A stretch of DNA of 64,000 nt, taken from the NCBI RefSeq assembly GCF_004005855.1, contig NZ_SACL01000009.1, positions 62,001-126,000 on the forward strand. Reading direction: 5' to 3'. The notes under the pieces are model-generated. The model had not been told where the DNA came from and made no database searches. It saw only the letters and a list, made by a program, of their open reading frames with translations. Below, one piece after another: positions 8,940 through 16,877 of this stretch (the first letter of the stretch is position 1; the number at the start of each line of letters is the position of its first letter). This DNA is from Rhodovarius crocodyli (GTDB taxonomy: Bacteria > Pseudomonadota > Alphaproteobacteria > Acetobacterales > Acetobacteraceae). Both the position numbers and the translations under genes were made by a program.

Positions 8940-10526
8940 TCAGCGCCGCCGCACGTTCCAGAAGGTCGGGAAGCCCGTATTCACCCCCGTGATGTCGTTG
9001 CGGATCACCGAGGGCTGGAAGAACTGGCCGAGCGGGATGTAGGGCACATCCTGCATCGCCTGGCGCTGCACATCCTCGCAGATCGCGCGCTGGCTGGCGG
9101 TGTCGGGCGCGCCGAGCCATGCGGTGCGCAGCTCCTCCAGCCGGGGGCTGGTGGGCCAGCCCGCCTGGGAGCCGGGGGCGGTGCCGTTCGCCTGCAGCTG
9201 GTTGTTGCTGACCGGGCCCAGATGGTCCGCACCCGACTGCGCGCTGACGAAGCAGCTCCAGCCGCCCTGGTCCACCGGCTCCTGCTTCTCGCGCCGGGCC
9301 ATGATGGTGCCCCATTCGGTCGAGACGTAATCCACGTTGAGCCCCAGGCGCGTGAACAGGTCCGCCGCCACGTCGCACATGCTCTTCACGTAATAGACGT
9401 TGGAGCCGACGAGGAAGGTCACCTTCTCCCCGTTATAGCCCGCCTCGCGGATCGCGCGCTTCGCGGCCTCGATGTCGCGCGGGCCGGTCAGGGCCTGCAT
9501 GCCGGCGTCGCTGGCCATCGGCGTGTCCGGGCAGAAGAAGCCGTAGGGCGTCTTGTACATCGAAGGATCTGAGCTGAGCGCCTGCATGAAATAGGGCTGG
9601 TCGATCGCGCCCAGCACCGCGCGGCGGATGGCGGGGTTGTTGAAGGGGGGCTGCAGGTGGTTCGGCCGGATGAACAGCAGGATGCCGGTCTTGTCCGTGA
9701 TCTCGGTGCGCAGGTGGCGGCTGCGGCCGATCAGGGGCGCCAGGTCGGGGTTCAGCGTCTCCCACCAATCCTGCTCGCCGCTGATCATGGCCGATGCGGC
9801 GGTGGCGGGGTCGGGGATGGTGGTCCAGACCACGCGCTCGAAATGCACGACCTTGGGGTCGGCGGTCCAACCCGTGCCCTCGCTGGTCGGGCGGGGCACA
9901 TAGCCCTCGAACTTCTGGTACACGTTGCGGGCACCCGCCACGCGCTCATTCGCGACATAGCGGAACGGGCCGCTGCCGATGATCTCGGTGATGGCGCGAT
10001 AGGCGTCGGTCTGGGCCAGGCGCTCGGGCATCATCGCGCACATCGGGCCGGTGATGGGAGAGATCGCCTCCAGCAGATGCGGGAAGGGCGCGTGCAGGCG
10101 GAACTGGATGGTCTTGTCGTCGGGCGCGCTGAGCTCCGCCGTGGCGCGCATCAGCATGGCGCCGAAGGCGTGGCGCGTGCCCCAGCGGCGCAGGCTGGCG
10201 ACGCAGTCCCGCGCCAGCACCGGCTGCCCGTCATGCCAGCGCAGGCCCTCGCGCAGGGTGATCTTCCACAGCCTGCCGTCCTGCTCGATGCTGTGGCCGG
10301 CGGCCATCTGCGGCACGGGCTTGAAGTCCGAACCGGTGCCGTAGAGCGAATCATAGACCATCTGCGCGTGGTTGCGCGGCGCCCAGGCGGCGACCAGATG
10401 CGGGTCCAGCGTGGTCAGGTCGCTGGCGGGAATGAAGCGCAGCGTGGATTGCCCTTGCGCGCGCACGGCGGCAGGGGCGGCCATCGCGGCCGCGGCGGAG
10501 GTCTGCAACAACGCGCGTCTATGCAT
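8940..10526 (-). CDS. Family 5 (peptide/nickel/opine type) ABC transporter substrate-binding protein
   Basis: About 528 residues, periplasmic. The N-terminus MHRRALLQTSAAAAMAAPA has a twin-basic, Tat-like signal, followed by the family-5 start TLRFIPASDLTTLDPHL and later GQPVLARDCVASLRRW and NPAIRRAVLGAIDQ, all typical of DppA/OppA-like receptors for peptides, opines or other amines. No permease or ATPase of that family is present in the window, so it is an orphan receptor that must use components encoded elsewhere. The ATG at 10526 follows CGGAG; an in-frame TTG at 10544 is less likely. Confidence 0.87.
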   Translation of the reverse strand: MHRRALLQTSAAAAMAAPAAVRAQGQSTLRFIPASDLTTLDPHLVAAWAPRNHAQMVYDSLYGTGSDFKPVPQMAAGHSIEQDGRLWKITLREGLRWHDGQPVLARDCVASLRRWGTRHAFGAMLMRATAELSAPDDKTIQFRLHAPFPHLLEAISPITGPMCAMMPERLAQTDAYRAITEIIGSGPFRYVANERVAGARNVYQKFEGYVPRPTSEGTGWTADPKVVHFERVVWTTIPDPATAASAMISGEQDWWETLNPDLAPLIGRSRHLRTEITDKTGILLFIRPNHLQPPFNNPAIRRAVLGAIDQPYFMQALSSDPSMYKTPYGFFCPDTPMASDAGMQALTGPRDIEAAKRAIREAGYNGEKVTFLVGSNVYYVKSMCDVAADLFTRLGLNVDYVSTEWGTIMARREKQEPVDQGGWSCFVSAQSGADHLGPVSNNQLQANGTAPGSQAGWPTSPRLEELRTAWLGAPDTASQRAICEDVQRQAMQDVPYIPLGQFFQPSVIRNDITGVNTGFPTFWNVRRR

Positions 10527-10584
10527 CGGGGAAACTCCGAGCAAGAGGTGAGCCGTGTGCCGGCGCTTCTGCGCCTTTCTTGGT

Positions 10585-10612
10585 TCAGTCAGTCAGTCGG
10601 TAAATCAGTCAG
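10585..10612. repeat. TCAG tetranucleotide repeat at the gntR stop
   Basis: Three TCAG units (10585-10596), a degenerate spacer and two more (10605-10612) read as CTGACTGACTGA on the minus strand and provide the GntR stop codon and several in-frame or out-of-frame stops after it. A GGCGC-TTCT-GCGCC hairpin lies just beyond (10562-10575). The repeat could vary by slippage and would then alter only the last codons of the regulator. Confidence 0.6.
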
Positions 10613-11349
10613 TCGAGCAGGCCGGGCAGGGCGCGCGGCCGGGAAGGGGCGGGGGGTGCTGCTCGCAGCAGCGCCATCAGGGCATGGGCGGATTCACTGA
10701 GGTCGCGCGCGATCGCGGCCTCTGCCTCGGCCTCGTCGCGCCGGGCCAGTGCGTCCACCACCTGCCAATGGGTGGGGATGGAGGCCATGAGCGAGGCCCG
10801 GTCCGGCATCATCAGCTCCACATAGGGGCCGATGCGCAGCCAGAAGGGCTCGATGGCCGAGCACAGCATGGGCGAGTGGCTTGAGCGGTAGACCGCCGCG
10901 TGGAAGGCCCAGTTCGCCATGGCATAGCCCCGGCAGTCGGCCGCATCGGCCTCGGCCTCCAGCACGCGGCAGCGGGCGCGCACGTCCTCCAGCTCCTCTG
11001 GCGTGATCAGGCGTGCGGCCTTGCGGGCGGCGAGGCCCTCAAGGTGCACGCGGATCTCGAGCAGTTCCTGAAGCTCGGCCGGCGTCAGGGACGGCACATA
11101 CAGCCGGCCCGAGACGGGGGAGGCCAGCAGCGCGCCTTCCGTCTCCAGCCGGGTCAGGGCCGCGCCCACGGGCTGTCGGCTGACGCCCAGCGCCTCCGCC
11201 AGGCCGCGCAGGGTGATGGCCTGGCCGGGGCGCAGGCGTCCGCTCATCAGTGCCTCACGCACCACGCGATAGGCCTGACGGTCCAGCGTCATGCGGTCCA
11301 GAACCGGCATGGCGGGAAGGTCGGCGGCGGAGGCGGGCACGCGCTTCAT
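10609..11349 (-). CDS. GntR family regulator, FadR/FCD subfamily
   Basis: A 246-residue repressor-type protein. Residues 20-85 form the winged helix (TLRGLAEALGVSRQPVGAALTRLETEGAL), and about 95-230 form the all-helical FCD effector domain (LLEIRVHLEGLAARKAARLITPEELEDV, then FHAAVYRSSHSPMLCSAI), which in this family binds a carboxylate, often through a metal. It begins 73 bases from the divergent kinase gene, across a nested palindrome, and lies upstream of the binding protein-oxidase-monooxygenase operon in the same direction. It probably controls the kinase/phospho-lyase pair and itself. Confidence 0.87.
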   Translation of the reverse strand: MKRVPASAADLPAMPVLDRMTLDRQAYRVVREALMSGRLRPGQAITLRGLAEALGVSRQPVGAALTRLETEGALLASPVSGRLYVPSLTPAELQELLEIRVHLEGLAARKAARLITPEELEDVRARCRVLEAEADAADCRGYAMANWAFHAAVYRSSHSPMLCSAIEPFWLRIGPYVELMMPDRASLMASIPTHWQVVDALARRDEAEAEAAIARDLSESAHALMALLRAAPPAPSRPRALPGLLD

Positions 11350-11370
11350 GACGGAAAGCCTAGCCTCGGA

Positions 11371-11416
11371 ATTTTGGCATGTCACGTGTGACATTTGGAA
11401 TTTGTCATGCCAAAAT
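11371..11416. promoter_or_regulatory. Nested palindromic operator between gntR and the kinase gene
   Basis: ATTTTGGCATG (11371-11381) is perfectly inverted as CATGCCAAAAT (11406-11416), an 11-bp match with a 24-bp spacer. Overlapping its left arm is TGTCAC-GT-GTGACA (11380-11393), another perfect inverted repeat. The sites fill the short divergent promoter next to a GntR/FCD gene. FadR-subfamily proteins bind such short palindromes as dimers; two dimer sites or a looped complex are possible. Confidence 0.7.
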
Positions 11417-11422
11417 GCAGGC

Positions 11423-12454
11423 ATGCTTCGCGCCGCCTCCGACAGTCCCCTCCCCGATAGCCCGCTCCCCGGCAGCCCGCTCAATGACCCGCTGATTTTC
11501 GCCCCGCCACCTCTCGTCCGGCCTGATGCGCTGGCTGAGGCGCTGCTGGCCGGTTGGGGGCTGCGCGGCAGCCTGACGCCGCTGGGCGGGGAGCGCGACC
11601 GCAATTTCCGCCTGACGCCCGACCAGGGCGAGGCCCTGCTGGTCAAGGTCTCCCACCCCGATGAGGAAGCGGCCGTCACCGATTTCCAGACCCGGCTGCT
11701 GCTGCATCTGGAGGCCGCGACCGACCTGCCGCTGCCGCGCGTGGTGCGCAGTCTGGCGGGCGGGACCGAATGCCGGCACCGGCTGGATGACGGGCGCGAC
11801 AGCCTGCTGCGCGTGCTGACCTTCGTGCCCGGCGGCCCGCGTGAGGACCGCACCGCCGATGCCTTCGGCTTCGGCATGCGCGCGGCGAAGCTCAACGCGG
11901 CGCTGGCCGGCTTCGCCCACCCCGCCGACGGGCGCCGCCTGTTGTGGGATATCCGGGAGGCACCGGAACTGCGCCACCTGCTGGACAAGGTGGCGGACCC
12001 CGCGCTGCGCGCGCTCGCCGCCGCGGCCCTCGATGCCTTCCAGGACAAGGCCGCGCCGCTGCTGGCCGCGCTCCCGGGCCAGGTGATCCATAATGACCTG
12101 AACCCGCATAATGTGCTGGCCGATGAGCAGGGGCGTTTCGCCGGCATCATCGACTTCGGCGACGCCGTGCGCGCGCCCATCCTGCAGGAGGTCGCGACCG
12201 CCTGTTCCTACCTCGTCATGCCCGGGCCGCAGCCGATGAAGGCGGTCGAGGAGTTCGTGGCGGGCTATGCCTCCGTGCATTCCCTTCCGGCCGCGCATGT
12301 CGCGCTGCTGCCGGTCATGATGGCGACCCGCATGGCGCTGACCGTGCTGATCACCCATTGGCGCGCGGGCATGCAGCCCGAGAACGCGACCTATATCCTG
12401 CGCAACATGCCCGGTGCCCGCGCCGGGCTGCAGACCCTCGCTGAACTGGGATGA
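11423..12454 (+). CDS. APH-fold kinase, hydroxylysine kinase (HYKK/AGPHD1)-like
   Basis: About 343 residues from the ATG at 11423. Kinase features: GGERDRNFRL (nucleotide loop), LLVKVSHP with the ATP-binding Lys, HNDLNPHNVLAD (catalytic loop Asp and Asn) and GIIDFGDAV (metal-binding Asp). The order and wording follow the human hydroxylysine kinase/AGPHD1 branch rather than antibiotic-resistance kinases, so a small amino alcohol is the likely phosphate acceptor. It overlaps the next gene by four bases; that gene resembles the phospho-lyases that act on such phosphorylated products. The first 30 residues are proline/serine-rich and poorly conserved-looking; the open frame runs further upstream into the operator. 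Confidence 0.8.
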   Translation: MLRAASDSPLPDSPLPGSPLNDPLIFAPPPLVRPDALAEALLAGWGLRGSLTPLGGERDRNFRLTPDQGEALLVKVSHPDEEAAVTDFQTRLLLHLEAATDLPLPRVVRSLAGGTECRHRLDDGRDSLLRVLTFVPGGPREDRTADAFGFGMRAAKLNAALAGFAHPADGRRLLWDIREAPELRHLLDKVADPALRALAAAALDAFQDKAAPLLAALPGQVIHNDLNPHNVLADEQGRFAGIIDFGDAVRAPILQEVATACSYLVMPGPQPMKAVEEFVAGYASVHSLPAAHVALLPVMMATRMALTVLITHWRAGMQPENATYILRNMPGARAGLQTLAELG

Positions 12455-13797
12455 ACACCATGTCCGACACCGCCGCCCCGCCGAAGGGCATGGCCATGAT
12501 CAATGCCTTCGACCCCAACGCCGTATCAGGGCTGAATGAGCGTGAGCGCGAGATGGTGGCGCGCCGCCGCCGCCTGCTCGGCCCCGCCTACCGGCTGTTC
12601 TACGAGCACCCGGTGCATCTGGTGCGCGGCGAGGGCGCCTGGCTGTTCGATGCCGAGGGCAACCGCTTCCTGGACTGCTACAACAACGTGGCCTCGATGG
12701 GCCATGCGCACCCGCGCGTGGTGGAGGCGATCGCGAAGCAGTCCGCCCGGATCAACACCCACACCCGCTACCTGCACGACACGGTGCTGGACTATGCCGA
12801 GGCGCTGCTCGCGACCTTCCCGGCCTCGCTCGGCCACGCCATGTTCACCTGCACCGGGTCCGAGGCGAATGACCTGGCCCTGCGCATCGCCCGCGCGCAT
12901 ACGGGCGGCGAGGGCATCGTCGTCACCTCGCTGTCCTATCACGGCGTGACCTCGGCGCTGGCGGAGCTCTCGCCCTCTCTGGGTGAGGGCGTGCCGCTCG
13001 GCCGCCATGTCGAGACGGTGGCGCCGCCCGATGCCTATCGCGGCGGGGCGGACATGCCCGCGCGCTTCGCGGCCGACATCACGGCGGCCTTCGCCCGGCT
13101 GCGCCGCCACGGCATCCGCCCCTGCGCGCTGCTGGTCGATACCATGTTCACCTCGGACGGCGTCTTCGCGGACCCGCCGGGCTTCCTGGCCCAGGCGGCC
13201 GAGGCGGCGCGCGCGGCCGGCGCCCTGTTCATCGCCGATGAGGTGCAGCCGGGCTTCGGCCGCACCGGCGCAATGTGGGGCTTCCAGCGCCATGGCGTCG
13301 AGCCCGACATGGTGACGATGGGCAAGCCCATGGGCAACGGCCACCCGGTGGCGGGGCTGGTGATCAAGCCGGAACTGCTGGAACGCTTCGGCGGCCAGGC
13401 GCGCTACTTCAACACCTTCGGCGGCAACCCCGTCTCGGCGGCGGCGGGCCTCGCGGTGCTGCAGGTGCTGGCCGAGGAAGGGCTGGCCGAGAACGCGGCC
13501 AAGGTCGGCGCGCATCTGCGGGCCGGGCTGAACACGCTGGCCGCGCGGCATGAGGCGATCGGCGACGTGCGCGGCGCGGGCCTGTCGGTCGGGCTGGAAC
13601 TGGTCACGGACCGCGCGACGAAGGAGCCCGCCACGGCCCTGACCGGGCGGGTGGTGAATGCGCTGCGCGAGAAGCGCGTGCTGATCAGCGCCTCGGGCCC
13701 CGCCGCCAACATCCTGAAGATCCGCCCGCCGCTGTGCCTTTCCGCGGAGCAGGCGGACATGTTCATCGAGGCGCTGGACCAGGTGCTGGCCGGCTGA
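12451..13797 (+). CDS. Class III PLP enzyme, ethanolamine-phosphate/phosphohydroxylysine phospho-lyase-like
   Basis: A 448-residue class III aminotransferase-fold protein. PLP features: TCTGSEANDLALRIARA (phosphate loop), FIADEVQPGFGRTG (Asp to the pyridine nitrogen) and TMGKPMGNGHPVAG with the Schiff-base Lys. The N-terminal segment DCYNNVASMGHAHPRVV followed by NTHTRYLHD closely follows AGXT2L1/AGXT2L2, which are phospho-lyases rather than transaminases. With the kinase upstream this suggests phosphorylation of an amino alcohol followed by elimination of phosphate and ammonia to an aldehyde. A true transaminase cannot be excluded. Its 3' end overlaps the convergent DUF6691 gene by 35 bases. 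Confidence 0.85.
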   Translation: MNTMSDTAAPPKGMAMINAFDPNAVSGLNEREREMVARRRRLLGPAYRLFYEHPVHLVRGEGAWLFDAEGNRFLDCYNNVASMGHAHPRVVEAIAKQSARINTHTRYLHDTVLDYAEALLATFPASLGHAMFTCTGSEANDLALRIARAHTGGEGIVVTSLSYHGVTSALAELSPSLGEGVPLGRHVETVAPPDAYRGGADMPARFAADITAAFARLRRHGIRPCALLVDTMFTSDGVFADPPGFLAQAAEAARAAGALFIADEVQPGFGRTGAMWGFQRHGVEPDMVTMGKPMGNGHPVAGLVIKPELLERFGGQARYFNTFGGNPVSAAAGLAVLQVLAEEGLAENAAKVGAHLRAGLNTLAARHEAIGDVRGAGLSVGLELVTDRATKEPATALTGRVVNALREKRVLISASGPAANILKIRPPLCLSAEQADMFIEALDQVLAG

Positions 13798-14197
13798 GCC
13801 GGCCGAAGGCGGCCATGCCCAGCAGCATGGCCGCGACGAACAGCAGCGCCTTCCAGCCCGCGAAGGCGAAGGAGGCGAGGGCAGGGCCGGGACAGAAGCC
13901 GGCCAGCCCCCAGCCGATGCCGAACAGCGCCGCGCCGCCCAGCAGCCGCGCATCCAGCCCCTGCTTCGTGGGCGGCGAAAAGGCCGGGGCACAGAGCGGT
14001 GCCGCGCGGCGTTTTGCCAGGGCGAAGCCCAGCGCCGCCACCGGGATGGCCCCCCCCATGACGAAGGCGAGGCTCGGGTCCCACTCGCCCGCGATATCGA
14101 GGAAGGCCAGGACCTTCGCCGGATTGGCCATGCCGGAGACGATGAGCCCGAGCCCGAACAGGGCGCCGGCCGCCAGTGCCGGCAGGATGGTGGGCAT
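13763..14197 (-). CDS. YeeE/YedE-like half transporter (DUF6691)
   Basis: A 144-residue membrane protein starting MPTILPALAAGALFGLGL with four or five hydrophobic segments and the motif GIGWGLAGFCPGPAL, whose Cys-Pro-Gly core is typical of the YeeE/YedE sulfur-transport family (thiosulfate uptake in YeeE). Together with the preceding gene it makes the two halves of one channel-like unit. It begins two bases after the stop of the upstream half. Its C-terminal coding region runs 35 bases into the convergent PLP enzyme gene. The function in a reactive-sulfur operon is inferred from neighbours. Confidence 0.8.
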   Translation of the reverse strand: MPTILPALAAGALFGLGLIVSGMANPAKVLAFLDIAGEWDPSLAFVMGGAIPVAALGFALAKRRAAPLCAPAFSPPTKQGLDARLLGGAALFGIGWGLAGFCPGPALASFAFAGWKALLFVAAMLLGMAAFGRLSRPAPGPAPR

Positions 14198-14199
14198 GC

Positions 14200-14637
14200 T
14201 CAGCCTCCGGTCAGGTGGCGGGTGATGAAGACGGTGATCGCCGCCGTGGCCATGAAGACCAGCGTGGCCGCGATGGAGCGCGGCGAGAGGCGGGCGATGC
14301 CGCACACCCCATGGCCGCTGGTGCAGCCCGAGCCCAGCCGTGTGCCGAACCCCACCAGCAGCCCGGCCAGCACCAGCGTGACGGGGCCTGCCGCGATCTC
14401 GGTGCCCGGCATGCCGATGAACGCCACATAGCCCAGCGGCGCGCCGATCAGCCCGGCCAGGAAGGCGAGCCGCCAGGCGCGCTCACTACCGCCCGACGAC
14501 AGGCCACCCGACGACAGGCCGCCCAGGATGCCGCTGATGCCCGCGATGCGGCCGAGCGACAGCCACAGCAGCGCCGCCGCCGCGCCGATCATCCCGCCGC
14601 CGAGCAGCGAGGCCAGGGGAGTGAAATGCGTGCTCAT
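14200..14637 (-). CDS. YeeE/YedE family sulfur transporter half
   Basis: A 145-residue membrane protein with the strong family signature [12 protein letters not shown] at about residue 102 and four or five hydrophobic segments. Cysteines in this motif guide thiosulfate or related sulfur species in structurally known YeeE. A small in-protein repeat, [12 protein letters not shown] (about residues 39-50), is encoded by tandem near-identical DNA. The ATG at 14637 shares its A with the stop of the metallo-hydrolase gene (TGATG), so the gene is translationally coupled. Confidence 0.86.
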   Translation of the reverse strand: MSTHFTPLASLLGGGMIGAAAALLWLSLGRIAGISGILGGLSSGGLSSGGSERAWRLAFLAGLIGAPLGYVAFIGMPGTEIAAGPVTLVLAGLLVGFGTRLGSGCTSGHGVCGIARLSPRSIAATLVFMATAAITVFITRHLTGG

Positions 14638-15500
14638 CACAACAGGTCCAGCGGCACCTTGAGGTAGCGTTTCCCGTCCGGCCCGGCGGGGGGCAGCTTG
14701 CCCGCCTTCATGTTGACCTGGATGGAGGGGATGATGAGGCGCGGCATGGAGAGGGTGGCGTCGCGCTTCTCGCGCATCGTCACGAACTCGTCCTCCGTCA
14801 CGCCGTCGCGGATATGGATGTTGTTCGCGCGCTCCTCGGCCACTGTCGTCTCCCAGGCGATGGCCCGGCCGTTGGGGCCGTAGTCGTGGCACATGAACAG
14901 CCGCGTCTCGGGCGGCAGGGCCAGGACGCGGTGGATGGAGCGGAACAGCACCCGCGCGTCGCCGCCCGGGAAATCCGCGCGCGCCGTGCCGCCGTCGGGC
15001 ATGAACAGCGTGTCGCCGACGAAGGCCGCATCGCCCACCACATGCGTCATGCAGGCGGGGGTATGGCCCGGCGTCAGCAGCGCGGTGGCCCGCATGGTGC
15101 CGATCATGTAGTGGTCCCCGTCCTGGAACAGGCGGTCGAACTCGCTGCCGTCGCGGCGCCATTCGGTGCCCTCGTTGAACACCTTCCCGAAGGTGTCCTG
15201 CACGACGGTGATGTTGGCGCCGATGCCGATCTGCCCGCCCAGCGCCTGCTGGATATAGGGCGCGGCGGAGAGGTGATCGGCATGCACATGCGTCTCGATC
15301 AGCCATTCGAGCGTGAGGCCGCGGGCGCGGATATGGGCGATGATCGCATCCGCCGAGGCATGGCCGATCCGCCCGGCCGCGTAGTCGAGGTCGAGCACGC
15401 TGTCGACCACGGCGCAGGCGGAGGAGGCAGGGTCCTTCACCACATAGCTGATGGTGTTGGTGTCCGGGTCGAAGAAGGGCGTGACGTCGGGGTGGGACAT
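14637..15500 (-). CDS. blh: MBL-fold metallo-hydrolase, Blh/persulfide dioxygenase type
   Basis: A 287-residue cytoplasmic enzyme with the metallo-beta-lactamase motif THVHADHLS (about residue 70), further ligands in TPGHTPACM and VGDTLFM, and [20 protein letters not shown] as in Blh. Blh-type proteins are ETHE1-like sulfur dioxygenases that oxidise glutathione persulfide to sulfite during sulfide detoxification in the BigR operons of plant-associated bacteria. The neighbours (two YeeE halves and a TauE/SafE exporter) are the same as in those operons, supporting the role. There is no rhodanese domain and no ArsR-type BigR gene in this window. Confidence 0.84.
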   Translation of the reverse strand: MSHPDVTPFFDPDTNTISYVVKDPASSACAVVDSVLDLDYAAGRIGHASADAIIAHIRARGLTLEWLIETHVHADHLSAAPYIQQALGGQIGIGANITVVQDTFGKVFNEGTEWRRDGSEFDRLFQDGDHYMIGTMRATALLTPGHTPACMTHVVGDAAFVGDTLFMPDGGTARADFPGGDARVLFRSIHRVLALPPETRLFMCHDYGPNGRAIAWETTVAEERANNIHIRDGVTEDEFVTMREKRDATLSMPRLIIPSIQVNMKAGKLPPAGPDGKRYLKVPLDLL

Positions 15501-15523
15501 GACCGTTTCTCCTGTTGGGCCGT

Positions 15524-16282
15524 TCAGGCCGATCGCCAGATGATATAGGCCGCGACGGCAAAGACGATGCCCGCGAAAATGCGGTTGAGCGCGTGGCGGC
15601 CGCCGGCCAGGCGCAGGGCCAGCCGCATGCCGATCCAGCCGCCCAGCACGCCGCCCGCGATGAACTCACCCGCCACCGCCCAATCCACATAGCCCGAGGC
15701 CGCGTAGTTCAGCGCGGTGGTCAGCCCGAAGGCGCCCACCGCGAACAGGGAGGTGCCGACGGCCTGGATCATGGGCATGCCGGTGGCCAGGATCAGCCCC
15801 GGCACGATCAGGAAGCCGCCGCCGATGCCGAAGAAGCCCGAGAGCAGCCCCACGCAGAGGCCGATGCCGCCCGTGCGCGCGGCCATGCGCGGCGACATCG
15901 CGGCCCGCGCATCGGCCCCGCCCTTGGGCCGGGGTCGCAGCATGGCCAGGCCGATCACGACCATCATGCCCGCGAAGAACAGGATCAGCCGCTCTCCGTC
16001 CACTGCCTTGCCGAGCGTGGAACCCCCGAACGCGCCCAGCACGCCCGCCAGCGAGAAGACGGCCGCGACCGACCAGCGCACATTGCCCGTGCGGGCATGC
16101 CCCGCGAGGTTCACGAAGGCATTGGCCGAGACCGCGAGCGCCCCGGTGCCGAGCGCCACATGCGGCGAGAGGCCCACCGCGTAGAGCAGCAGCGGCGTCG
16201 CGATGATGGAGCCCCCGCCGCCGATCAGCCCCAGCACGAAACCGACGAGGCCGCCGGAGGAGAGGGAGAGAAGGACGTCCAT
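15524..16282 (-). CDS. TauE/SafE family sulfite/anion exporter
   Basis: A 252-residue inner-membrane protein with about eight hydrophobic segments. The start [34 protein letters not shown] carries the glycine-rich TauE/SafE repeat, and the second half repeats it as [16 protein letters not shown]. Members export sulfite, sulfoacetate or other anions. Here it would remove sulfite made by the Blh-type dioxygenase. It is the first full gene of the operon; its ATG overlaps the stop of a 12-codon upstream frame, and a Shine-Dalgarno-like AAGGA lies inside that frame. Confidence 0.87.
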   Translation of the reverse strand: MDVLLSLSSGGLVGFVLGLIGGGGSIIATPLLLYAVGLSPHVALGTGALAVSANAFVNLAGHARTGNVRWSVAAVFSLAGVLGAFGGSTLGKAVDGERLILFFAGMMVVIGLAMLRPRPKGGADARAAMSPRMAARTGGIGLCVGLLSGFFGIGGGFLIVPGLILATGMPMIQAVGTSLFAVGAFGLTTALNYAASGYVDWAVAGEFIAGGVLGGWIGMRLALRLAGGRHALNRIFAGIVFAVAAYIIWRSA

Positions 16283-16320
16283 CAGCGGGCGTCCTTGCCG
16301 GGGTGGAGGAGGGGGTTCAT
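16282..16320 (-). CDS. Possible 12-codon leader frame (MNPLLHPGKDAR)
   Basis: A tiny frame whose TGA shares its A with the TauE start codon. The coding potential of twelve codons cannot be judged, and its own ribosome-binding site is weak, but the TGATG overlap and its place right after an AT-rich promoter make a coupled leader possible. It might also simply be untranslated leader containing the AAGGA site for TauE. Confidence 0.25.
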   Translation of the reverse strand: MNPLLHPGKDAR

Positions 16321-16342
16321 GACCTATTAAATTAGAGTATCC

Positions 16343-16352
16343 TTATATATAA
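16343..16352. promoter_or_regulatory. AT-rich palindrome in the sulfur-operon promoter
   Basis: TTATATATAA is a perfect palindrome inside a 33-base AT-rich island (16321-16353) in otherwise GC-rich DNA, just upstream of the TauE/Blh operon on the minus strand. BigR/SqrR-type ArsR sensors of persulfide bind AT-rich dyads in such promoters, which makes this a candidate operator or -10 region; the regulator is not encoded in the window. Confidence 0.5.
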
Positions 16353-16353
16353 A

Positions 16354-16369
16354 GTCGCGCTTTCGCGAC
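16354..16369 (-). terminator. Hairpin after ridA
   Basis: On the minus strand GTCGCG-AAAG-CGCGAC forms a perfect 6-bp stem and is followed at once by TTTATATAT. It lies 75 bases beyond the RidA stop and just before the sulfur-operon promoter, the right place to separate the two transcripts. The run is not a clean T-tract, so strength is uncertain. Confidence 0.5.
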
Positions 16370-16443
16370 CGTCAAGCCCGCGGCAGCGCGCCATCAAGGG
16401 GCTGCCGCCGCGCCGGCTCGGTGCAGGGTTCGGGAAGCCAGGA

Positions 16444-16863
16444 TCAGGCGCCTTCGCTGCCCGGCCGGTAGACCAGCAGGTCGATCTCCACCAGGGCGTC
16501 CCGTGCCAGCCCGGTGACGCCCACGCAGGTGCGCGCGGGCAGCCGATCGGCCGGGAAGCACGCGGCATAGGTCGCGTTCATCGCTTCATAGTCTCGCTGA
16601 AAATGCGTGAGGTAGATGCGCGCCTGGGCGACATCGGCCAGGCTGCAGTCCAGCCCCTCCAACACCCGGGTCAGGTTGGCCATCACCTGGCGGGTCTGGG
16701 CTTCCACCCCCTCGGGCAGGGGCAGGGTATTGTCCAGCGGGTCGGTCGGCATTTGCCCGGTCACGAACACCCAGGGGCCGATCGAGACCGCGTGGCTGAA
16801 GGGCGCCACGCGCTGGGGACCATCGCTGAGCGTGTGGAACAGCATGGGCGGCATCAGGATCAT
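16444..16863 (-). CDS. RidA/YjgF family protein
   Basis: A 139-residue cytoplasmic protein of the trimeric RidA/YER057c family, with the typical VFVTGQMPTDP segment, QTRQVMANLTRVLE, and the C-terminal PARTCVGVTGLARDALVEIDL, which includes the conserved Arg that binds the substrate carboxylate. RidA proteins deaminate reactive enamines or imines; catabolic paralogues sit in amine or aromatic degradation clusters. It is 14 bases after the binding-protein gene and so is probably the last gene of the Rieske/ABC operon. GGAGGG precedes the ATG at 16863. Confidence 0.85.
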   Translation of the reverse strand: MILMPPMLFHTLSDGPQRVAPFSHAVSIGPWVFVTGQMPTDPLDNTLPLPEGVEAQTRQVMANLTRVLEGLDCSLADVAQARIYLTHFQRDYEAMNATYAACFPADRLPARTCVGVTGLARDALVEIDLLVYRPGSEGA

Positions 16864-16877
16864 GCGGGGCCCTCCGC

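Noticed and set aside
10562-10575. GGCGC-TTCT-GCGCC hairpin followed by TTTCTT as a terminator
   Set aside because: The T-rich side is on the plus strand, where no gene ends; the genes around it are on the minus strand, so a terminator role is doubtful.
14493-14523. Short tandem DNA repeat in yeeE as a CRISPR-like or mobile repeat
   Set aside because: It only encodes [12 protein letters not shown] inside a membrane protein; two units with no spacers are not a CRISPR array, and none was seen elsewhere in the window.
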